Made by a program: the position numbers and the translations under genes. 64,000 nt of DNA from Zingiber officinale (taxonomy: Eukaryota > Streptophyta > Magnoliopsida > Zingiberales > Zingiberaceae). Numbering within the stretch: position 1 is the first letter of the stretch; each line of letters starts with the position of its first letter. Positions 58,261 through 64,000 of the stretch are shown one piece after another. The notes beneath the pieces were generated by a model. That model searched no databases and was not told the origin of the DNA. It saw only the letters and a program-made list of their open reading frames with translations. The stretch spans positions 20,430,877 to 20,494,876 of the forward strand of contig NC_055992.1 of NCBI RefSeq assembly GCF_018446385.1, in the 5' to 3' direction.

Positions 58261-60245
58261 ACACTATATGATTGTAATGATTATAGTATATAAATCTTTT
58301 AAACAAAGGTTAGAAATAAATCTTTCTCTAAACTCACTCCCTTTTGTTTTCCCTACTCTCCCTCTTAAGCACACAAAATCGAAAGAAACTAAATTTTGGG
58401 AGACTAATTAAGAATTAGCTAAAGATTAATTGGGCTTAATAGTCCATTAGCCCGGTTGACTATGTTTTTTATTTGCAATGGATATTACGAAGGATGATTA
58501 TGATTTTTTAACTCTATAATTTTTAATTTTTAATTTTTAATTAATATCATAGTCAGATCTGGTCTTATATTTAAAATTAATTGTGTCATTGTATTCATGC
58601 AACATAGCAACTGAGTCATTCATCAAACCTCACATCAAAACAATATACGATGTTTGTAGTCGACATGACAGGGTAATTTAATACGACCAGCTCACATGAT
58701 TAATACAGAAAAATAACAGAGAGATGACAGTGAAGTACTCTCTTAAAACACAGGGATAAGCTCCCATGTAATGCTATTGACCATAAGGACGCAACTTTGA
58801 AACTAAAGTATCGACACTATCGAAATTGTATTTACAATTGTATTGTGGATACGCATATGCAAGCATAAGTTTTGCTACTAGATCAATGTCAAGGAACATG
58901 GGAAAATAAAATGTATGAAGAAATCTGTGGATGAGTTTCTTGAGCCAAAATTGCAGATGCAGGAAGAATAACCAACTGCATGCTAATAGAAAGTCTGTCA
59001 GAAATAAAACAAAATCATATATAATATGGAAAAAAGAAAATAGGGCCTTTCAGTTGTTCATCGATGTCTAAGAAGCGTATTCATCAAATGCTCAATAAGC
59101 AGGTGTACACATGAAGGTACAAAAGAGTCACCAGGCTGAGGAACTTATTAGAACAAAACATCAAACACAGCTTCAAGTACAAATAACTTAGTCCTATATT
59201 TGTCTAGTCCAGTTCCCTAGTTTATAGTTAGTTTTTCTACAATCTATGTAAACATGGGTTGTATTCCTATTCAACTAATTAAAAAATATCCATGCTTTAA
59301 GTTGGTACCGGAGCTTACTTGATTTATCCTTCCTACAATGAGATTCCAATTCTCCTTGTTGCAAAGCTTATCTACCTCTCCTACTCTATTGTTCTCCATA
59401 GTGTTCTTTGCCACCTAACACTTCCCATCCTCTCATGCACTCATGTTCCTTTAAGTGTCAGTGCCTCGAGGGTTTTTGATGTTGGACAAATATGTCTAAA
59501 TGAGTTGTTTATGTTTAACAAATTGGTTGAGTGTGTTGGTTGATTTGGTTAAGTGGATGGACTAGCAAGATGGATCAGCTGGAAAGTATTTTGGTCATGA
59601 AGGAATGCCTAAAATGTTTACAAATTTTGGTAGAATGTATTGTAATATATAAATATGAGAAGAAAGTTACCTAGAAATCTTGAAAATTGAATTTTAAGAG
59701 TTATTGTTCCCTGTTGGCCATTCAAATACCTTGGTCTGGTTTAATTAGCAACTACTGTGGGTTGACCAAATTGATAGATAACGATCATCAAGTGATTGTT
59801 GCATGATAATTATCCATCCATTAATCGATGTGAAGGTGTTGTGCAACCAAATAATTTTCCTTGGTCAACCAAAGATGGCAGGTTAGGCTAAATTCGATTT
59901 TGAAAAGGTCACAGATCTAGATTAAAGTTTTAATGTTGGAACGGTTTAGAAATAGTTGTATGAGGGTCATCCTTCTCTTCCAACTGCTTTATTTATATGA
60001 TCTTTAGGGTGAGATTGAGCTGTTTTCTTTCTCTTCTTATTCATATGAACATCACCGTAAAAGAAGAGATTGTCAAAGTTTTGATCTAGAGATCATTATC
60101 TCTTAAATCAAATCTAAAACTTATAAGGTCGTATTCACAAGATTGATTGATAGCTCTCCCTTAATTATTGTCAACCTCCCCTCTCCTCCATTACCTACAT
60201 CGCCCAAGAAAACTTGCAACCCTCCTTCTGTTGACTGATAGAATT
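58261..60245. other. Intergenic, no gene seen
   Basis: A/T-rich sequence with no supported gene. 59460-60230 has LTR-like phrasing ('gatgttggacaaata', 'ccttggtcaacc') but no ends. The frame 59319-59543 is chance. Confidence 0.5.
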
Positions 60246-60249
60246 TATA

Positions 60250-60452
60250 CATTTTATTAGTGATAATATGTGGTATTTAAATATTATTATAAGTGAAAAA
60301 TAGGAAAATAACATATAAAATATTAGAAAATAAATAAGTATTTCTTAATAATAATTATTCTCTAATAATTAAGGAATAAATAAATATTTCCTAATAATAA
60401 TTATTCCCTAATAATTATTTACTAATAATAATTATTCTCTAATACGCTCCCT
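60250..60452 (-). repeat. Partial LTR of a copia element
   Basis: On the minus strand a purine-rich CTTAAGGGAG is followed by CGTATTAGAGAATAATTATT, in the style of a copia polypurine tract and LTR start (TGTATTAGAG expected). The rest is 'taataattattccctaata' repeats. The far end is not clear. Confidence 0.55.
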
Positions 60453-60484
60453 TAAGACGGTGTCTCAAAAATGACACAATCTTA

Positions 60485-61077
60485 TTATAAATAACAAACA
60501 GCCGAGGTCAAGAAAGCGACTTGGTAAAGTGCATCGGCCAACTGATCCTCAACAGGAATATGAGTAACTCGTAGTTCGGAGGCCTGCACCAGATCACGAA
60601 TAAAGTGATAGTCAATAGTCAGATGCTTCATCCGAGAGTGAAAAACAGGATTAGTTGAAAGATAGGTGTCACCCAAATTATCAGTGAAGAGCATAGCAAG
60701 CATTGTAACCGGAAGAAGCAGGTCTGTCAAAAGTGACTTAATCTATTGGATCTCAGATGCCATAGAGACAATGACGTGATATTCAGCCTCAGTCAAAGAG
60801 CATGCAACTGTGTGCTGTTTGACAAATTTTCAGGAAATCGAATTAGCAGCCAGAAAAATAATAAATACACATGTAGAACACCAATCATATGGATCTCCTA
60901 CTCAGTCTGCATCGGAGAAACCATGAAGAGTAAGAGGTGTATCTACAAGAAGACGAATGCCAAGATCCCTAGTACCATTGAGATACCGAAGTAGACGCTT
61001 CACAGTGCCCCAATACGTTTCTGAAGGAGCATGCATAAACTGTGAGAGTTTATTGATCGCAAAGGAAATATCAAGAC
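60485..61077 (-). pseudogene. Ty1/copia RT end and RNase H relic
   Basis: The stretch 60485-60730 contains '[33 protein letters not shown]' and 'VEDQLADAL', the end of copia RNase H. Reading upstream on the minus strand to 61077 gives 'RYLNGTRDLGI', 'LHGFSDADWVGDP' and 'TEAEYHV' in pieces, with at least one stop near 60738. The relic is interrupted at 61077 by an LTR. Confidence 0.85.
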
Positions 61078-61579
61078 TGTTAGGGTCGAAATATGCTAGA
61101 GGAGGGGGGGGTTGAATAGCTCGTTGTGCTTGATTGCTTGCTTCTTTGATGATGATATGCAGCGGAATGAACGCGAAGTAAACTTATAATGCTAACACTA
61201 AAGATTTACTTGGTATCCACCTCAAGAAGAGGTAACTAATCCAAGGATCCACACACGATACACTCTCCACTAATAAAAACACTCCTTCTCGGTCGCAGCC
61301 GGGGGCAGAGAACCCTCGTACAAACTCACACAATAATATACAACACCCACAAGAAGAAAATACAAAAGATACAAATAGGAACTCTTTCTTCTTGCTTACT
61401 TGTTGTTTGTTTTGTCTCTTAAACCCTGGAAGTGTAACTACACTTGTCTCCAAGAGCCTTCAAGAACTGGCTGTGAAAACCTGGAGAAGCTCGTGAATCG
61501 TCGCTGAGATCGCACTGTAGTCGTTGGAGAAGAATCGCTAGGGAGAACGCTCGGCAACGGCTATAACTTATGCAACGAT

Positions 61580-61915
61580 CAGATCCCAATCGATTAAATG
61601 ACTCTCAATCGATTGGGGTGACTTTGAATCGATCGGCCGATCGATTCAGAGCGCCCCTGTGCTCTTTGGAACTGGCCTGAATTGATCGACCAATTGATTC
61701 AAGCATTCTCCTGATCGTGCGAGAAAACTAGCCCCCAATCAATCGATCAATCGATTGGAGGTGCCCAATCGATCGGCCGATCGATTAGGAAGCATTCTGT
61801 GCCTATGACAAAGGCTCCCAATCGATCGGTTGCTGCTTGTCGTAGCATAGTGCCAATCGATCAGCTGATTGATTGAACCACTGTTCAATCGATCAGTTGA
61901 TCGATTGGTCTCCCC
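61580..61915. repeat. Palindromic (C/G)AATCGATCggcyGATCGATT array in a copia-type LTR
   Basis: Seven or so units, for example GAATCGATCGGCCGATCGAT (61628) and CAATCGATCAGTTGATCGAT (61883), some mutated. Spacing is 20-40 bp. Same arms and core positions as the arrays in the Tekay-type LTRs. Confidence 0.85.
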
Positions 61916-61949
61916 TTGACTTGCTTAAATTGAGTATAGGGGTCCCCAA

Positions 61950-62640
61950 ATCCAACATCCGGTCAACCGTGACCTGTTGGAACCTTATGCCTGACATCCG
62001 ATCAACCTTGACCTACTAGGACTTCTTCACCAAGTGTCTGGTCAATCCCTTTGACTCACTTGGACTTTTCTCCTCGTGTCAAATGTCTGGTCAACCTTGA
62101 CCCACTTGGACTTATCGTCTGGACCCACTTGGACTTCCATTCACCATATGTCCGGTCATCCTTGACTCATCTGGATTTTCTTGTGTCAAGTATTCAGTCA
62201 ACCCTTTAACCTACTTGGGTTTTTCACCAGGTGTCTGGTCAACCTTGACCCATCTGGATTTTCACGTGCCTGGCTTCATTCACCAGGTCTTTCCATCTGC
62301 CTAGCTTCACTCATTAGGACTTTCCATCTGCCTGACTTCACTCACCATGACTTTCACATAGCTTCACTCACCAGGGTTTGCACCTAACTTTACTCACCAA
62401 GATTTTCCCACTGTCCGGTTTTACTCACCGGGACTTTCACTTGCCTGACTTCACTCACCAAGACTTTCACCTAGCTTCACTCACTAAGATTTTCCAACTG
62501 CCTAGCTTCACTCACTAGGTCTTCCAACTGGTTTCACTCACCAGGACTTTCAACTATCTAACCTCCAGTTAGGACTTTCCCAGTCAAGTATCCGGTCAAC
62601 CCATTGATCTACTTGACTGTTCTTTAGATTTAACTGGTCA
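61950..62640. repeat. Degenerate mini-satellite in the Sirevirus LTR
   Basis: A 30-45 bp unit of the type 'cttcactcaccaggactttccatctgcctgg' is repeated more than ten times after an introductory set of 'ggtcaaccttgacccacttgg' units. Relics of the same phrases occur at 1-130, 10500-10830 and 41950-42170. Confidence 0.8.
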
Positions 62641-62777
62641 ACCTTGACCAGAGGAGAATTGTATCAACAATCTCCATGTATTGTCAAACATTGAAACCCA
62701 AACATCAAGACTCAAGCTTGAGCCAACTCAAACTTAGTCAACCAGGTCAACCTTGACTTAGGGATATTACACCAACA

Positions 62778-64000
62778 ATCTCCCCCTTTTTGATGTTTGA
62801 TAATACTTTTAAGTTAGGTTAATCTCATAACCTCAACTTCCTTTCATACTAAGGCATGAATGAGGGTTTCCTTCATTCTCCCTCTTTTCTAGAGGGCAAA
62901 CTCCCTCTTTAGGTAATGAAGGCATAACTTAAACCCTACATTCTCCCCCTATTGGCACACATCAAAAACTCTCCCCCTGAAGAGTTACTCACTATTGTTC
63001 ACAACTTCACTCGTTATTCACAACACCACAATGAAGGTCTCATACCCTTCATTATCTTCAATGCCTACCCTTGAGCATTAAATCTCTTCAAAAACACAAT
63101 GAAGGTCTCATACTCTTCATTGTATCCAATGTTCATCCTTAAGCATTTTTCAAGCGAAAGATATATCACCTTTCATGGTTTCAGAAAATAATTTCTATGT
63201 TTTTAGCAAGTGACTCCTCCTAAAGACATGTTCCAAACTTCTGTCATTGCACCAACAATGACTTGGGATCCTTAAACCTTTAGGAAACCCAAAATTAGAA
63301 GTTTTAAGGTTCAAAACTTCAATATTGAAACCAAACCTCAACCTAAATTTCTACTTAGTCTCCCTTAACCAATCCATCCGTGTTTTCATCATTGAAACTT
63401 CCCCTAAATATATACAAATATGTGTCAAGGGGTTAGGAATAGTTACCTAGATTAAAAATGATTTAAAGTGTTGAAATCAGACTTTCCCACCCAAAATCAG
63501 CATTTTCAATCGATTAAAGTTGGGTCTCAATCGATTGAAACCATTTCAATCGATTCCGTGAGATTCTGTTCGCGAAAATTACCCTTGAATTGATCGGCTG
63601 ATCGATCCAACCTAGGTCAATCGATCGACTGATCGATTCCACGATGTTTTGGTCGCGGAAAATGCATTCTCAATCGATCGGCTGATCGATTGAATTTCTG
63701 ATTTCTTGAAATCCAATTTTAGCGAAATTCAGAAATACCCTAGAAATTCTACAAAATTCTAAAAATCATGAAAATTCATGTAGACATTACTTAAGGTATA
63801 TACTATCATGGAAAAATAGTTTTCTATGAAAATACTTCCTATTTTCAAAGATTAACACAAACTTGAAAACTTATAAAAACTTCAATGTTTTCTTCTAGTT
63901 TATGTCTAACTTTTCAATGATGATTACTATCAAAAGATAGTCTTCACTAAGGTTTTCCAAAGTATATTTAAAATCATTTTCAAAACCAATATCCAATCAT
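62778..64000 (-). mobile_element. Sirevirus internal noncoding region with multiple polypurine tracts (partial)
   Basis: On the minus strand AAAAAGGGGGAGAT (62778-62791) directly precedes the LTR. Two more GGGGGAGA tracts lie at about 62942 and 62972. Multiple polypurine tracts are a known Sirevirus hallmark. No open frame is present, so pol lies beyond the window. Palindromic GATCGATC units also occur here at 63508-63695. Confidence 0.75.

Larger units (their letters stand above)
61078..62777 (-). repeat. Sirevirus-type 3' LTR (minus strand)
   Basis: 1700 bp. On the minus strand it begins TGTTGGTGTAATATCC and ends TTCGACCCTAACA. It is preceded on that strand by the polypurine tract at 62778-62795, so it is a 3' LTR and the element continues to the right, off the window. 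It contains the GATCGATC palindromes at 61580-61915 and a mini-satellite at 62250-62580. Frames inside (61184-61453, 62181-62387) are not genes. Confidence 0.8.

Overview
This window is nuclear DNA of a flowering plant, most likely a monocot. The evidence is intron-bearing genes, a subfamily II ethylene receptor most like the monocot ETR2 type, an AHL AT-hook gene, Tekay-type and Sirevirus-type retrotransposons, and CACTA, hAT and Tourist DNA elements. The (A/C)AATCGATCnnctGATCGATT palindromes in the LTRs make me guess Zingiberales, but the sequence does not prove it. Host genes fill only a small part of the window; most of it is nested mobile elements in various states of decay.

Layout. 1-851: Sirevirus-like LTR and gag relics. 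852-10353: a nearly full-length Tekay-type Ty3/gypsy element on the minus strand with 2.27 and 2.30 kb LTRs. 10354-15205: decayed LTR sequence in both orientations. 15206-20750 plus 31416-31475: a degenerate autonomous CACTA transposon (tnp2 and Transposase_24 pseudogenes). It is split by a second, complete Tekay-type element at 20751-31415, on the plus strand, with a GTATT target duplication. 31822-35322: a 3.5 kb non-autonomous CACTA element with perfect CACTACAAGAAAAA ends and a TTG duplication. It carries a captured, spliceable 5' part of a polyamine oxidase gene (six exons, 168 codons, no internal stop). This is the most striking object in the window.

37840-53960: a host gene for a subfamily II (ETR2-like) ethylene receptor. 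Its coding exons are 49831-51576 and 52702-53232. I infer a leader exon with TATA box, G-box and a chain of short upstream ORFs at about 37935-38320. An 11.4 kb leader intron would follow, swollen by a 1.5 kb duplication, LTR relics, an RTE LINE, a hAT MITE and a Tourist MITE. 55626-56432: an intronless AHL gene on the minus strand. 57590-58260: a cluster of tRNA-related SINEs. 60250-61077: a copia relic interrupted by a Sirevirus LTR (61078-62777), whose internal region with several polypurine tracts runs off the right edge.

The two clear host genes are not an operon. One is an ER-membrane ethylene sensor with a glutamine at the usual phospho-histidine site and an intact receiver. The other is a chromatin-associated AT-hook factor. 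The polyamine oxidase piece is a transposon passenger and encodes only the N-terminal FAD-binding part.
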